52,679 nt of DNA from Candidatus Poribacteria bacterium (GTDB lineage: Bacteria; Poribacteria; WGA-4E; WGA-3G), in contig JAPPES010000087.1 of the NCBI GenBank assembly GCA_028824125.1, positions 1 to 52,679 on the forward strand, written 5' to 3'. The position numbers and the translations under genes are program-made. Under the pieces are notes generated by a model, which saw nothing but the letters and a program-made list of their open reading frames with translations, was not told the DNA's origin and made no database searches. Within the stretch, counting starts at the first letter, position 1. The number at the start of each line of letters is the position of its first letter. This document shows positions 43,590-52,679 of this stretch, piece after piece.

Positions 43590-45332
43590 TCAAATTTCAT
43601 CAATTAGTGATAGGTAAAGATAAAGATAATCTCGCTGCCAGCGGCTCAGTACACCGTCGTCTATCTGTGTTATAAGTTTGTCAAACATATCCCTCGGAGC
43701 ATTCCAACTTAAAGAAGTGACAGTCAGCTTTGCTGCTGTCATTTTTAATTGTTTTCGCTGCATGTCATTTAAAAGCAGTAATGTATCCAAGTTTGCTACA
43801 GCTAAATCACGTAAAGCTTGTTGACGGAAATTCTCTCTTTCTGATTGGAGTGCGGTATATTGTGCATACTCCTTTTCAGAAAGAACATCTTTGAGAGTCT
43901 GTTGATAGAGTGGGTGATATGTTATGTCATAGGTCGGGTAATTGAGTTCAGTAGTCATATAAATTTCCCGACTGAAACCTCTTTTTCCACCTACTATTCC
44001 GTTTATGAGTGCTCTCCTGTGTGCGGCTATCTGTGTAAAACGAGTAAAAAAATGGAAGCTGAAAAACCCTATGTTATCAGGGGTGTCACCTGATTGTTTG
44101 TTTGCATCTTTCTCATTCCATAGCTTTCTGCTCAGGTTTTTGAGTCTCTCATCTGCCAGTTCGGGAGTTATCTCTTTCGCCTCAACCGCGTTGATGAGGT
44201 TAGCCTCGGTTTCGCGGTACAGTGTCATGACTTTTTCAGCTTCAAGGTACTTTTGGGCTACAATTTTGGCAATCAAGTTTAGTTGTTGTGAAGCCTTCTC
44301 ATTAAGTGTGCCTAACTGTTCGGTATGTGAGGCGAGTATTGCTTCGGCAAGCTGTTTTGTTCGTTCATGAGATTCCAACATCTCTGCTTTTTTCTTTTGT
44401 TCTTCAAGTCGCGCTGCAGCAATCTTATCGTCAACCCCGCAAGTGACAATATGATTTTGTGTCCTGTAGATCTGACGTTTAATTGATGCTTTGGTATTTT
44501 CTTCGTCAGTCAACTGCAGTATTTTTTTCTGTGTCTCAGTCAATACAGTCAACCATGCTTCATTAGCTTCTGAGTTAAGTCGCAATTGCACAATCTTTTG
44601 GTGTTGATCTGCTGTCAAGCTGAGTTCCTGATCAAGCGATGCTGTAGAATAGTGGGCGTTAGCTTCCTTTTCTTGATGCCGTGGTATGTTGGTAAAATCT
44701 TTTAGTTGTGTTTCGGTTAAGTGTTTGGTAAATGCCGTTTTTATGTCCTGACGTAACAATAATTCCTCAAATACATCAAGGCTGTCATCATCCCATCTAA
44801 CTAAGAAGTCTGACAGATTATTACGTTGCTTGATTGCAGTCTCAACTGATTCATGAATTGACTGTTGAAGAGCGTTGACAGTTGTTTCATCTAAACCATA
44901 ATGTTTCGCCAAATTTCCGGAAACGTGATCAAGTAAAGGCAGAATTCCGTATTCAACAGTCCCTTTTACGCGATTGAGCCAGTTAACCGTTTTGAGTTCT
45001 ACAATCTGGTCTTCCCCATTTACTACCGAAACAGATTGATTACCCCTCCCCTTGTTTTGAAATCCTTCCTGAAGGTATTTGAGGGTGTAATTACCAGCAG
45101 GAAGATTCGCGAATTTATATTCACCATTGGTATCTGTCTTTACTGTCCATTCTTTCCCATTAGCACTTATAATCTTAATTATCACACCTTCGACTGGGGA
45201 TTGAGTTTTGCCATATTCAAGTACCTGACCTCGTATGGTGCCGCCCTCCACAGCATTGTCTTCTGCAAAAGCGAAACTTGCGGCCGTGCTGATACAAGCA
45301 ATTACTATTAGCACTAAACTACAACGGATCAT
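43590..45332 (-). CDS. Paralogous secreted regulatory-like/helical protein
   Basis: A 580-residue protein with AAAGGAG before ATG 45332, a signal peptide (about 1-23) and a CarboxypepD_reg-like domain (about 30-115, TVKTDTNGEYKFANLPAGNYTL). The helical remainder carries LTETQLKDF, LTADQHQKI and LTETQKKI, again LTxxQ-like. It is clearly a tandem duplicate of the 41869-43512 gene but with a longer central coiled segment (about 300-400). No catalytic motif is seen. The 77-base spacing fits one operon. Confidence 0.67.
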   Translation of the reverse strand: MIRCSLVLIVIACISTAASFAFAEDNAVEGGTIRGQVLEYGKTQSPVEGVIIKIISANGKEWTVKTDTNGEYKFANLPAGNYTLKYLQEGFQNKGRGNQSVSVVNGEDQIVELKTVNWLNRVKGTVEYGILPLLDHVSGNLAKHYGLDETTVNALQQSIHESVETAIKQRNNLSDFLVRWDDDSLDVFEELLLRQDIKTAFTKHLTETQLKDFTNIPRHQEKEANAHYSTASLDQELSLTADQHQKIVQLRLNSEANEAWLTVLTETQKKILQLTDEENTKASIKRQIYRTQNHIVTCGVDDKIAAARLEEQKKKAEMLESHERTKQLAEAILASHTEQLGTLNEKASQQLNLIAKIVAQKYLEAEKVMTLYRETEANLINAVEAKEITPELADERLKNLSRKLWNEKDANKQSGDTPDNIGFFSFHFFTRFTQIAAHRRALINGIVGGKRGFSREIYMTTELNYPTYDITYHPLYQQTLKDVLSEKEYAQYTALQSERENFRQQALRDLAVANLDTLLLLNDMQRKQLKMTAAKLTVTSLSWNAPRDMFDKLITQIDDGVLSRWQRDYLYLYLSLIDEI

Positions 45333-45351
45333 CTGTTCAACGCTCCTTTAA

Positions 45352-46299
45352 TTAGTTCTCCGGAATTGTAGCCAAGCCTGTCTGCCATTCTTTACCTTTC
45401 TTGCCTGCATAGAGCATGAAGTATGTGTCCCCGATTTCGAGTATCTGACCCGTCAACACACCATCACAATCAAACGCATCAGGGTCATCCGAAGGCACAA
45501 ATACAGGGTTATAAGGGTTCGGTTCAAAGGTGTGGAAATCACGAGTCCGCACATGCCCGATCCGCCACACTTCACCGTCAAATCCACCATACAGAATATG
45601 AAAGTACTGCGGTCCTTTGAACAATTCGGTTTCACGGACAGCTTTACTATCCCATACTTGCCCACTACCTGTAAAAACGGGATTTGCAGGATTTTTTGTG
45701 ATCAACGCAGGATTATGTGTCGGCGCAGTCGCATGACACATCGTCAGTCCTTCCCCAAACGACTGTGTTGCCTTACCAGTATAAACGATGTGAATTGTGT
45801 CACCATCCACCGCAACCGAAGGGTGGGTAGATCCATGTCGTTCATGTTCGGTATCTGCGGGGATGACAGGAGTGTCTTGCACGCGCTCCCACTTGCCCAA
45901 ATCTCCATCACTCACAAGCAAACCTGTCTGTTCAGGTGTAGTTTTCCCTTTCCCTCGATAATACATGTAAAATTTATCATCAACAGGATTTAGGAAAGGA
46001 AAAGGGTACTCAACAGCTGCATTATCAAAACCGTCCACTGAAGGTTCAAGGATAGGATTACGCGCGTCCTGCGTGATGTCGGTGAGATCACTAATAGGTG
46101 CAGTTGCATGCATTATCAGCCAGCGGACATCAACATCCCGTTTACACCAGATATAGTGGACTGTGTCATCAACGATGATCGCATGAGTTGCTGCTGCCCA
46201 AAGAGGTGGCGGAAGAGAGATGATAGGATTCCCTATTTCTATTCTCTTGAAACTGGCAAATACCTCAAACGGGATAGCGATTTTCTCCTTATCTGCCAT
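45352..46299 (-). CDS. Five-bladed beta-propeller glycosidase-like protein (GH43/GH130 style)
   Basis: A 315-residue protein without a signal peptide; AGGAGA precedes ATG 46299. Repeated blade motifs such as NPILEPSVDGFDNAAVEYPF, FYMYYRGKGK, IHIVYTGKA, FHILYGGFDG, NPYNPVFVPSD and YFMLYAGKKG fit the GH43/GH32/GH130-like five-bladed propeller. Family members cleave or phosphorolyse sugars using carboxylates at the propeller centre; candidate acids (for example in DGFDNAAVE and FDCDGVL) are present but cannot be assigned. It lies 19 bases upstream of the regulatory-like pair. The substrate is unknown. Confidence 0.72.
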   Translation of the reverse strand: MADKEKIAIPFEVFASFKRIEIGNPIISLPPPLWAAATHAIIVDDTVHYIWCKRDVDVRWLIMHATAPISDLTDITQDARNPILEPSVDGFDNAAVEYPFPFLNPVDDKFYMYYRGKGKTTPEQTGLLVSDGDLGKWERVQDTPVIPADTEHERHGSTHPSVAVDGDTIHIVYTGKATQSFGEGLTMCHATAPTHNPALITKNPANPVFTGSGQVWDSKAVRETELFKGPQYFHILYGGFDGEVWRIGHVRTRDFHTFEPNPYNPVFVPSDDPDAFDCDGVLTGQILEIGDTYFMLYAGKKGKEWQTGLATIPEN

Positions 46300-46361
46300 C
46301 GGTTTCTCCTCTATCTTACTTGGGCTATTAATTGCGGATTTGCACTTTTCGTCTTAAAGTC

Positions 46362-46377
46362 GCGACCGGGAGGTCGC
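46362..46377. repeat. Short GCGACC palindrome
   Basis: GCGACCGGGAGGTCGC forms a 6-bp stem with a four-base loop in the gap 46300-46462, which otherwise holds nothing recognisable. Confidence 0.45.
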
Positions 46378-46462
46378 TCCTACAGAAGAGGTGCATTGAA
46401 CTATTGACCGAAACTATGTAGAACTAAATACCCTACTATTTTACGGCACACAAGATTGTCTA

Positions 46463-47659
46463 CTACTGTCCTTCTAAAACGTTGAAATAAGCGTCTAATC
46501 CTTGACGAAATTCCTCTGGCAATACACGCCCTGCTTTGCCTGTTGCCTGTTTAGGTGAACGTTTTTCAATGAAGGCTGTTCCGGTGTCATCGCCAACACC
46601 CATGAGCCTTAATGCGGAGACGATTGCCGCTAATCCGCCACTTCCGCCGCCTGGGGATTGTCCGCTACCGCCACCAGGGGCATTCGGCGCGCGTTGTGTC
46701 TCAAGCAAAATTTCGATCACTTCTGAAATAGCTGCGATTGCCTTAGGACCAGTGTTAGGTTCTGCAAGGATTGACTCTGCTTCCTCCATCACCTCGGCTG
46801 CCTTAGCAACTTTGGCAAGTTGTCGTCGGATCAGCGGTTCATTGGCATTGTCTAACAGACTTATTTCTCGTGCGACTTCGTGAGTATCCTCTGCGATCTC
46901 ATATTGTATATCGCTTAATGCTTCGCTTCGCTCATAATATTTGTCGTCAGTGAGCGCATTTTTTGCGTGTTCAGCCTCGCGTGTCTCTTCACGTAATTGA
47001 ATTTCGCGGTTGATAAGACGTAACACTTTCACGATGATTTCCGGGGGCAGGTTGGGCAAGACGTTCAGTCCGCCTCCTCCGGGTTCCATCTCAGGCAATG
47101 GGTCTACCAATTGTTCTGCCCACCGATCCAGCGTATCCGCCCAATATTCTGCCTCAATGCTTGATTGTCCGACAAAATTTCGGCTAATTGATCGGACAAG
47201 GTCTCGCATCTGGTTTGACACAGAAGCGTTCTCCATCTCTGAAAGCACACGCAAATAGTTTTCATTAGGACGACGGTCAGTATATGCTGCCATATCTTGT
47301 ATGATAGTCGTCACGTTTTTCGACTCTGTTCCCTCAAGTGTTGCTAAACGTTTTAGCTCCTTTTGATTGTCCGCTTCTCTGTTTGAAAGACCGAAACTGT
47401 CCAGATTATTCAGGTCAGATGCAATGTCAACCTGTTTCCGAGATGCTGCTTTCAAACGTTTGACAAATGTGCTGTTTTCAAAGCTAACAAGTAGTCTTTT
47501 CATCTCATCTGATAATTTGGCAAAAGCATCTAACAATTCTTGCTGCTCTTCAACTGCCTCCAGAACAAGTTCTGAGGCTTGAGGCGTTGCAGCTTCTTCA
47601 TCATTTTGGTCTTGATTGTTTCTGCCGCTTCCCATTAGGGTAGTTTTAGGAATGCCCAT
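46463..47659 (-). CDS. Coiled-coil protein adjoining the DUF4175-like gene
   Basis: A 398-residue protein without signal peptide or membrane helix. It is mainly charged helices (about 25-110 and 205-320), with a Gly/Pro-rich break (PEMEPGGGGLNVLPNLPPE, about 192) and a GGGSGQSPGGGSGG segment near 335. Its start lies 15 bases after the stop of the DUF4175-like gene; GGAGG is unusually close to ATG 47659, so the start may be further in. Many DUF4175 proteins have such a helical, Gly/Gln-rich C-terminal half, so this may be the second half of an ancestral longer protein. No other family is recognised. Confidence 0.6.
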   Translation of the reverse strand: MGIPKTTLMGSGRNNQDQNDEEAATPQASELVLEAVEEQQELLDAFAKLSDEMKRLLVSFENSTFVKRLKAASRKQVDIASDLNNLDSFGLSNREADNQKELKRLATLEGTESKNVTTIIQDMAAYTDRRPNENYLRVLSEMENASVSNQMRDLVRSISRNFVGQSSIEAEYWADTLDRWAEQLVDPLPEMEPGGGGLNVLPNLPPEIIVKVLRLINREIQLREETREAEHAKNALTDDKYYERSEALSDIQYEIAEDTHEVAREISLLDNANEPLIRRQLAKVAKAAEVMEEAESILAEPNTGPKAIAAISEVIEILLETQRAPNAPGGGSGQSPGGGSGGLAAIVSALRLMGVGDDTGTAFIEKRSPKQATGKAGRVLPEEFRQGLDAYFNVLEGQ

Positions 47660-47674
47660 TCCTCCGACAGCTTG

Positions 47675-49966
47675 TCAGGTTGGTCCCTCTTGCGGGTCAT
47701 CAAATGGGTTGAATCCCGATTCAATATCAAAAATATTTGGCGTAGGATTCGCGGGTGCGAAACTTGGTTTACCGCCTTCTGGTGGTTTACTTCGATTCAC
47801 GCTTATGGAATCACCACTTTCATTTGGATCCTCTGGCGTTTCTGCGTCTGCTGCGTCAGATGGCAACTTACTATCGGGTCCATACTTTTCAATATCGTCT
47901 TCCGACTTGCCAGGTTTACTATCTGATTGACTGCCTGTTGCTGGCTGTTGGCTATCAGATTTTGAAGGGTCGCCTTGTTGACTATTTGCTTGACTGTCAG
48001 ATTGTGAAGGATTGCCTTGCTGATTACTTGATTGATTATCAGATTGTGAAGGGTTACCTTGCTGATTGCTATTTTGACCAGGTGCCTCAGATGCTTGTGC
48101 CAGTAAATTTGCGACAGAAGGCATTTTCTCACCTGCTATTTCTTCCAACTGTTCAAGCATTTCACCCCACGATTCAAGTTGACCCGCATCAAACTCACTA
48201 TTTTTCGCTGCTTCCTGTAGCAATCCCGTACCACTTTCGATCAGACTATCAAGTTTTGCTGCGTTAGCCCGTTCTGCCGCGGCTTGGTTCTGTAGTTTTT
48301 TGCGCTGTGCTGGATCGTCAAGTTCTGCAGGAGACAGGTCACGAAGTTCAAGGTTGGTTTGATGTAGCTGCAATTCTTTGTCATGCACATCTTTTGCTGC
48401 ACCTGCCCAAAGCTGCATCTGTCCGATGAGCCACTTAAAATGTTCTGCAGGTGTTAGCACATGTAGCACAATCTGCGGTGAACGGACACGTTCACGGTTA
48501 GGGAAATAATCCTCTGCAAACGCACGCAAACGCAGGCTCTGTGGCTTAACATTTTCGCGTTCAACAGAGAATGTTGCGGGAACAGTAAGTGCCTCCGAAG
48601 TCGGACTGCCTGACGACACGGTTTTTTCACCAACGGCTGGTTCCGGATTTTGAATCGGATTCTCAATACCTTCCCATTCCAAACCGACCCGCTTTACACC
48701 GAAGTCATCGCCTGCCTGAATCTCAAATGTGAGCACTTCCGTAGAAAGAACAACTTGATTATTTTTTAGTTTGGTGATGGCGACTGTTGGTACAGCATCC
48801 TCTTGTGCTTCAAACTGCAGCACTTGTGGTTCACTTGCAGTCAATCCAAAGCGATCACGCCATGTCAACTGCATCTCCGTTGTCGTCTCTACCGATATAG
48901 GTTCCGTTATCACGGTTGCCCCATCCACCTTTTGCGGACGATTGTTCAACGTTGCCTCTGACAGTTCGCGTGTCGTAGTGGCTTCCAAGGTGGCGCTGCT
49001 TCCCTTCACTAAGTTTACTATTCCGCCTCGCACATCATCTATTCGTGGCTCTTCGTGCTGCAGGTAATCGGGCAACTGGACTTTGGCAATAAGTTCTTTC
49101 AATGCTGGTCTTAATTTGGGTTCAACTGGTATAGAACGCCGCGCATCCCCCACGCGAAGATTAATTTTTCCATCCTCAGTTTGTGGCGGCAATTGAAATT
49201 TGTATGTTGATCCCTCTCGTTCTGCAGCTACAGGTTCCTGGTCTGCATATCGTGCTTCACCCGACTCAGGTTTCCAGGGTGAGTTATCTTTCAACTGTGC
49301 TTCAACATCAAAGGGTTCCGCATAAGCCACGACGCGAAGATCGGGGTTGCCTTCCAACTGCGCAAAGGTATATCGTTCCACGTTTCGCCAGGGAGTCAAC
49401 CATCGAGCGAGCGTATTTCGAGTCGTTGCGGGGATCACGAGTACCCCGATGATAACTAACACCAAAGGCAAACCTACTGCCCATGCCCAACGTCGATGCC
49501 GAGGATTTGGTACAGCGTCTGCAAGATTATGCTTTGCTACCTCTTCATCCACTTGACGCATAGCGGCTGCCACAAGTGCAGGACTTGATGACTGATCCGA
49601 CCTTTCCGATGCAAGTTCCACGATGCCAAGCACGTGATCACCAAAACGGGGAAACTTGTGCTGTAGCAACCGAGCGATTCCATCTAAAGTGCGATTCCGC
49701 CACACCCAATTGTAATACTTCAGCGGCAGGAAAATCACCATGCCCACCATCCCGATTACCAGGATGAGCGCGCGTAAAAGTGTTGGCGTGTCAAACAATC
49801 GGTCTAAGCCAAACACGATGAGATACGAAATGATAAGACCGAAGAGTGCCGCTAATGTGCCTTCGGCAAGTTTAATTATCCATACCCGTTTTTTATAATG
49901 TTCTAATGCTTTTTTCATGCGCGGGGGTAAGTTCACCCCGCTATTTTGTGGTTGTGTTTGGTTCAT
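47675..49966 (-). CDS. DUF4175-like membrane protein
   Basis: A 763-residue protein with AAAGGAG before ATG 49966. Membrane helices lie at about 33-55, 63-83 and 168-184. Then come beta-rich domains (about 200-510, including DLRVVAYAEPFDVEAQLKD), a helical segment (about 515-630) and a Gln/Ser/Asn-rich tail (about 635-700) of repeated QQGNPSQSD units. This matches the DUF4175 layout, which is usually one longer protein; the C-terminal part here is a separate ORF. The family accompanies VWA/MoxR genes and may be a large envelope-spanning scaffold; the activity is unknown. Confidence 0.72.
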   Translation of the reverse strand: MNQTQPQNSGVNLPPRMKKALEHYKKRVWIIKLAEGTLAALFGLIISYLIVFGLDRLFDTPTLLRALILVIGMVGMVIFLPLKYYNWVWRNRTLDGIARLLQHKFPRFGDHVLGIVELASERSDQSSSPALVAAAMRQVDEEVAKHNLADAVPNPRHRRWAWAVGLPLVLVIIGVLVIPATTRNTLARWLTPWRNVERYTFAQLEGNPDLRVVAYAEPFDVEAQLKDNSPWKPESGEARYADQEPVAAEREGSTYKFQLPPQTEDGKINLRVGDARRSIPVEPKLRPALKELIAKVQLPDYLQHEEPRIDDVRGGIVNLVKGSSATLEATTTRELSEATLNNRPQKVDGATVITEPISVETTTEMQLTWRDRFGLTASEPQVLQFEAQEDAVPTVAITKLKNNQVVLSTEVLTFEIQAGDDFGVKRVGLEWEGIENPIQNPEPAVGEKTVSSGSPTSEALTVPATFSVERENVKPQSLRLRAFAEDYFPNRERVRSPQIVLHVLTPAEHFKWLIGQMQLWAGAAKDVHDKELQLHQTNLELRDLSPAELDDPAQRKKLQNQAAAERANAAKLDSLIESGTGLLQEAAKNSEFDAGQLESWGEMLEQLEEIAGEKMPSVANLLAQASEAPGQNSNQQGNPSQSDNQSSNQQGNPSQSDSQANSQQGDPSKSDSQQPATGSQSDSKPGKSEDDIEKYGPDSKLPSDAADAETPEDPNESGDSISVNRSKPPEGGKPSFAPANPTPNIFDIESGFNPFDDPQEGPT
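47949..48074 (-). repeat. Three tandem 42-bp units in the DUF4175-like gene
   Basis: Three in-frame 14-residue units of the type SNQQGNPSQSDSQA, slightly diverged. They make a disordered, low-complexity segment prone to copy-number change. Confidence 0.7.
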
Positions 49967-50035
49967 TGAAGTTCTCCTTTTGAATAGTTATCAGTTGTTA
50001 GTTATATCTTTATTCTCAAACTAATTATTGAAAAT

Positions 50036-50251
50036 CTATTGAAAATAGAGATTAGCATAAGACCAGAGACTCCTTTTATCAGGTGTCGTTATTTGGTTAC
50101 GCAGACTGACGATATCCGCATCATAGATAGGCGTTGAATCTATCCGTTCTGATTCAATTCTTTCGTGAGAAAAGACTCCGCGCGCAAGAATTGAAGGCAG
50201 ATTGTCTATGTGTGTGATGTAGTAGAGTTCTCTTATGTCTATTTTTTGCAT
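50036..50251 (-). pseudogene. Truncated DarT-like (DUF4433) DNA ADP-ribosyltransferase
   Basis: A 71-residue ORF whose start, IRELYYITHIDNLPSILARG, matches the N-terminus of DarT/DUF4433 enzymes (pattern IYHITHIDNLPSIL), which ADP-ribosylate single-stranded DNA. The ORF ends at SLWSYANLYFQ just where DarT would continue with R-N-P-M-x-Y, so more than half of the usual 200 residues, including the catalytic glutamate region, is missing. No DarG antitoxin gene is nearby. It is inserted between the VWA and DUF4175-like genes, usually adjacent. Most likely a decayed remnant. Confidence 0.62.
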
Positions 50252-50371
50252 AGTTTTCTCTAAAATTACTACAGAAATTCATAAACATGTGCCTACTATC
50301 TTCGTTACAAAACCCTATCGGTGCGCACCTATTGCTTTTAAGCCTGCTGAAGTTTATCTAAGCTTCATAAA

Positions 50372-52579
50372 CTATATCGTACCTGCCATCTTCCGTGCAA
50401 CCCAAAATAACCCAAGCAGCAAGATAATCAATCCGCCCCAAAGTGGATGCGCCCAGATACGTGTCCGCTTCACAATCGGTTCAGGTTCTGGTAAGGCTGC
50501 CAGATGATCTAACAACGTTCCCACCTCAGTAATCGGCACCAATTTGCCGTTAGTAATCTTCGCTATTTCGTCCAGAACATCAAAACGCGCTAAGCGTCCT
50601 TGTTGCTCCCGATTCAAGCCTTGCACTGAAAGTTCTGTTTGAACCGATGCCCCTGTTTCACTACTGGTCGCAACAAGGCGGTAGTTGCCAGCCTCTTTCG
50701 GCACAAACGTTCCCACGAACAACCCTAATGCATCTTCTATACCCGGTTGAAGTCGGATTGTTTCTGTTTTTCCCGCAGGTGAAATTGCTTGCACAGTAAC
50801 AGTGCCTCTATCCATCGGACCGCCTACGTTGTCCATCACGTTAGCATTTAACGTTAGGACATCATCGACGTGTGGTCTGTCTGGTGAGTAGAACAATCGT
50901 ATGGATTCGCTTTGTGCCATCTGTCGGCGATACGCCATCCAACGTGCAACTTGACTCCAGAAACGGTAATGATATTTGTCCTCAACACCGTGCCGCCACC
51001 GCCATGCGCTGTCCGTTCCCATAAACAGTACTTTACCTGTGCCATAGGTCTTTGTAACGATGAGCGGCACCCGCCCAGCAACTGTGGCAGCTTGATCGTG
51101 TACTGCTAATATCTCGGTACCTACCTTTGCCCTTCTGACGCCAGCGTACCAGAAAAACCCTGGTAATGTCCGCCACACGTCGCTATTGTCAAGGTCAGTA
51201 TCTCCGAGACGCGTCAACAAACTTCGCTGTCCGGATTCGGTAAGTGCGAAATATCCTTGGACACTTGAACCGACACCGTTTGGTATAGCAGGGTCTAAAA
51301 CAACAGGATAGAGGTCAGCAAGCGGTCCGCCGGTCAACGAATCTTGTGCGCCGGTTCGCCCCGGAATAAAGACGATCCCAGCGGCTTGCGCACTGACGAG
51401 TTGCCGTAAATCCTGCGCTTGTTCAACCGTTAGTTGTTCGGGAGCTATACCGACATCTCCAAGAAATACCACGTCAAATTTGCTCAGTTCTCTTGCATCC
51501 GGAAAACGTTTGATGTAGCTGCGTCCACCTCCGACCTGAGATAACTTAGGATGAAAGAGCAGACAGGTAACATCAACACCTGCATCCCGTTCCAAAGCGT
51601 TACGTAGATAACGATATTCCCAACGCGGATAAGATTCGATAACAAGCACTTTCAACTGCTCCTTCCGTATAGATATAGGTGCAGAAAGTTCATTATTTTC
51701 GGGAATTAACTCCTGTACATCCTTCGCAATCCGTAGGGTGAGGTCGTAATCACCCGTTTCTTGTGGTGTCCACGCGATATTATCTTGTGCTTGTCCCATA
51801 GCAGGAACAGTGATAGTTTTAGTTGTCGTTGCGTTATCATTAATGCTTAGCGTGATGCTCACGTCTCTGTCCTGTCCCAAGGTGTTTCGGACAACAAACG
51901 GGATGCGCAGCTGCTTTTTTGTGACGCCAAAAGTTGGAGCATCTATACTGACTAACTCAAGGTCGGGCAATGGCACTTCACTGCCGACTCCTACAGTAAA
52001 AACAGGAACACCTTTCATGTGAAACCGTGTCGCTGCCGCTACGGGGGATTCACCGATATTCCAATCACCATCAGACAGCAGGACCACGCCGCGAAGATTG
52101 GAATGATTGTCCAAAACGTGCAATAGGCCTGCGTTTATATCTGTCGCTTCTTCTGCGGGGTCTAACAGTGAAGAGAACGGCTCAAATACTACGTTGAGTT
52201 CAGTGTCTTCCTCCGATTTCCAAACATCTTCGGACATCAGCGGTTGAATTGTTTCGGCGCGGCTTTTGCGTTTCGCTGTAGTATCTTGATCGTCAATTAT
52301 ATCCCGTGTTTGCATGCTGTTAGATTTATCCCATAGCACAGCAAGCGTGGAACGTTGCTCCGGCGGATGAGATTCTAACCATTCAGGTTGATTTAGTGTG
52401 ATAACCACAAGACATATAAGCACAAAACGCAGCAACTCAAGCCAGCCGATCCTTTTGCGATAATTGCTACGGTGCCATGCGAACCAGCACAAGACGCCAG
52501 TTACAATTACAATAATTAGTCCTAAAGTTATGACGGAACCGCTTGAGAAGAATTCGAGATGTCCTTGTTGGTTTTGCAT
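50372..52579 (-). CDS. VWA-domain membrane protein with GATase-like domain
   Basis: A 735-residue protein with membrane helices at about 17-36, 46-62 and near the C-terminus (about 707-725). A von Willebrand A domain (about 78-215) carries a MIDAS motif DKSNS (Asp 84) and VVLLSDGDWN. Next are a CARDB-like beta domain (about 225-315), a GATase1-like domain (about 320-555, KVLVIESYPRWEYRYLRNAL, GTGKVLFMGTDSAWRWRH) without an evident catalytic cysteine, and another beta domain (about 575-655). This is the usual large partner of MoxR AAA+ ATPases and DUF58 proteins; those may lie beyond the window edge. The ribosome site is weak. Confidence 0.85.
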   Translation of the reverse strand: MQNQQGHLEFFSSGSVITLGLIIVIVTGVLCWFAWHRSNYRKRIGWLELLRFVLICLVVITLNQPEWLESHPPEQRSTLAVLWDKSNSMQTRDIIDDQDTTAKRKSRAETIQPLMSEDVWKSEEDTELNVVFEPFSSLLDPAEEATDINAGLLHVLDNHSNLRGVVLLSDGDWNIGESPVAAATRFHMKGVPVFTVGVGSEVPLPDLELVSIDAPTFGVTKKQLRIPFVVRNTLGQDRDVSITLSINDNATTTKTITVPAMGQAQDNIAWTPQETGDYDLTLRIAKDVQELIPENNELSAPISIRKEQLKVLVIESYPRWEYRYLRNALERDAGVDVTCLLFHPKLSQVGGGRSYIKRFPDARELSKFDVVFLGDVGIAPEQLTVEQAQDLRQLVSAQAAGIVFIPGRTGAQDSLTGGPLADLYPVVLDPAIPNGVGSSVQGYFALTESGQRSLLTRLGDTDLDNSDVWRTLPGFFWYAGVRRAKVGTEILAVHDQAATVAGRVPLIVTKTYGTGKVLFMGTDSAWRWRHGVEDKYHYRFWSQVARWMAYRRQMAQSESIRLFYSPDRPHVDDVLTLNANVMDNVGGPMDRGTVTVQAISPAGKTETIRLQPGIEDALGLFVGTFVPKEAGNYRLVATSSETGASVQTELSVQGLNREQQGRLARFDVLDEIAKITNGKLVPITEVGTLLDHLAALPEPEPIVKRTRIWAHPLWGGLIILLLGLFWVARKMAGTI

Positions 52580-52599
52580 ATTTTGTTGGGTTCCAGGTT

Positions 52600-52679
52600 T
52601 ATAGTGAAATCCACAATTGCCTTTACATTGGCGAGGTTAGGAAGAAATCAACGGTATGAATCATGGCGAATGCCATACG
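52600..52679. repeat. Repeat element cut by the window edge
   Basis: Left arm TATAGTGAAATCC (52601), followed by TGCCTTTACATTGG as at 40055, then an AAATCAACGGTATGAAT copy (52645-52661) that continues with CATGGCGAATGCCATACG, as in 33114-33206 read in reverse. The rest lies outside the window. Confidence 0.6.

Noticed and set aside
47755-48267. Plus-strand open frame of 170 residues
   Set aside because: It is antisense to the low-complexity tail of the DUF4175-like gene, and its repeats derive from that tail.

Overview
The window is bacterial chromosomal DNA from a diderm (Gram-negative-type) organism: it encodes an LptD-type outer-membrane protein, SurA-like parvulins, DUF3108, lipoproteins and an Mfd repair factor. 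Sigma factors with long C-terminal extensions, FGE/sialidase and phytanoyl-CoA dioxygenase-type enzymes, and a UxaA-family enzyme sit amid many short palindromic or MITE-like repeats. This gene style suits an uncultured lineage such as Candidatus Poribacteria or a planctomycete-like relative. That assignment is inference from gene style and remembered family distribution; there is no rRNA, tRNA or CRISPR array here.

Region 1 (163-14257, all plus strand) is an envelope-biogenesis block: DUF5683-like protein, DUF3108 protein, mfd, two tandem parvulin-type foldases (the second a lipoprotein), a SurA-like chaperone, a very large LptD whose barrel is interrupted by parvulin (PPIC) modules, an SDR oxidoreductase and a 2H phosphoesterase. 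The LptD-parvulin chimera directly downstream of surA is the strongest candidate for something new.

Region 2 (14258-27430) is mixed: a leucine-rich-repeat lipoprotein; on the minus strand an 889-residue UxaA-family protein with an internal degenerate duplication and an O-methyltransferase; on the plus strand a sigma/anti-sigma/HtrA-like stress triad in which the HtrA-like protein lacks its catalytic histidine; then minus-strand genes for a phospholipase D-like protein, a phytanoyl-CoA dioxygenase coupled to an FGE-sialidase fusion, and an AAA ATPase-nuclease.

Region 3 (27500-34752, plus) holds two paralogous ECF-type sigma factors. Each is joined through a single membrane helix to a different presumed sensor: fourteen WD40 repeats in one, carboxypeptidase-regulatory-like plus C-type-lectin-like domains in the other. 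They share an almost identical promoter region and sigma core. A third gene encodes a secreted stand-alone version of the second sensor.

Region 4 (34753-52679) resembles the VWA/DUF4175/DUF4159 gene sets of planctomycetes and relatives: a TonB-like-anchored PA14 protein and a DUF4159 protein on plus; on minus a VWA membrane protein, a truncated DarT-like toxin, a DUF4175-like protein plus a coiled-coil partner, a beta-propeller glycosidase-like protein, two paralogous secreted proteins with a regulatory-like domain and helical region, a prenyltransferase/squalene-cyclase-fold protein, and a large secreted protein with a DUF1080-like domain. Gaps between genes are occupied by at least six families of small inverted-repeat elements.
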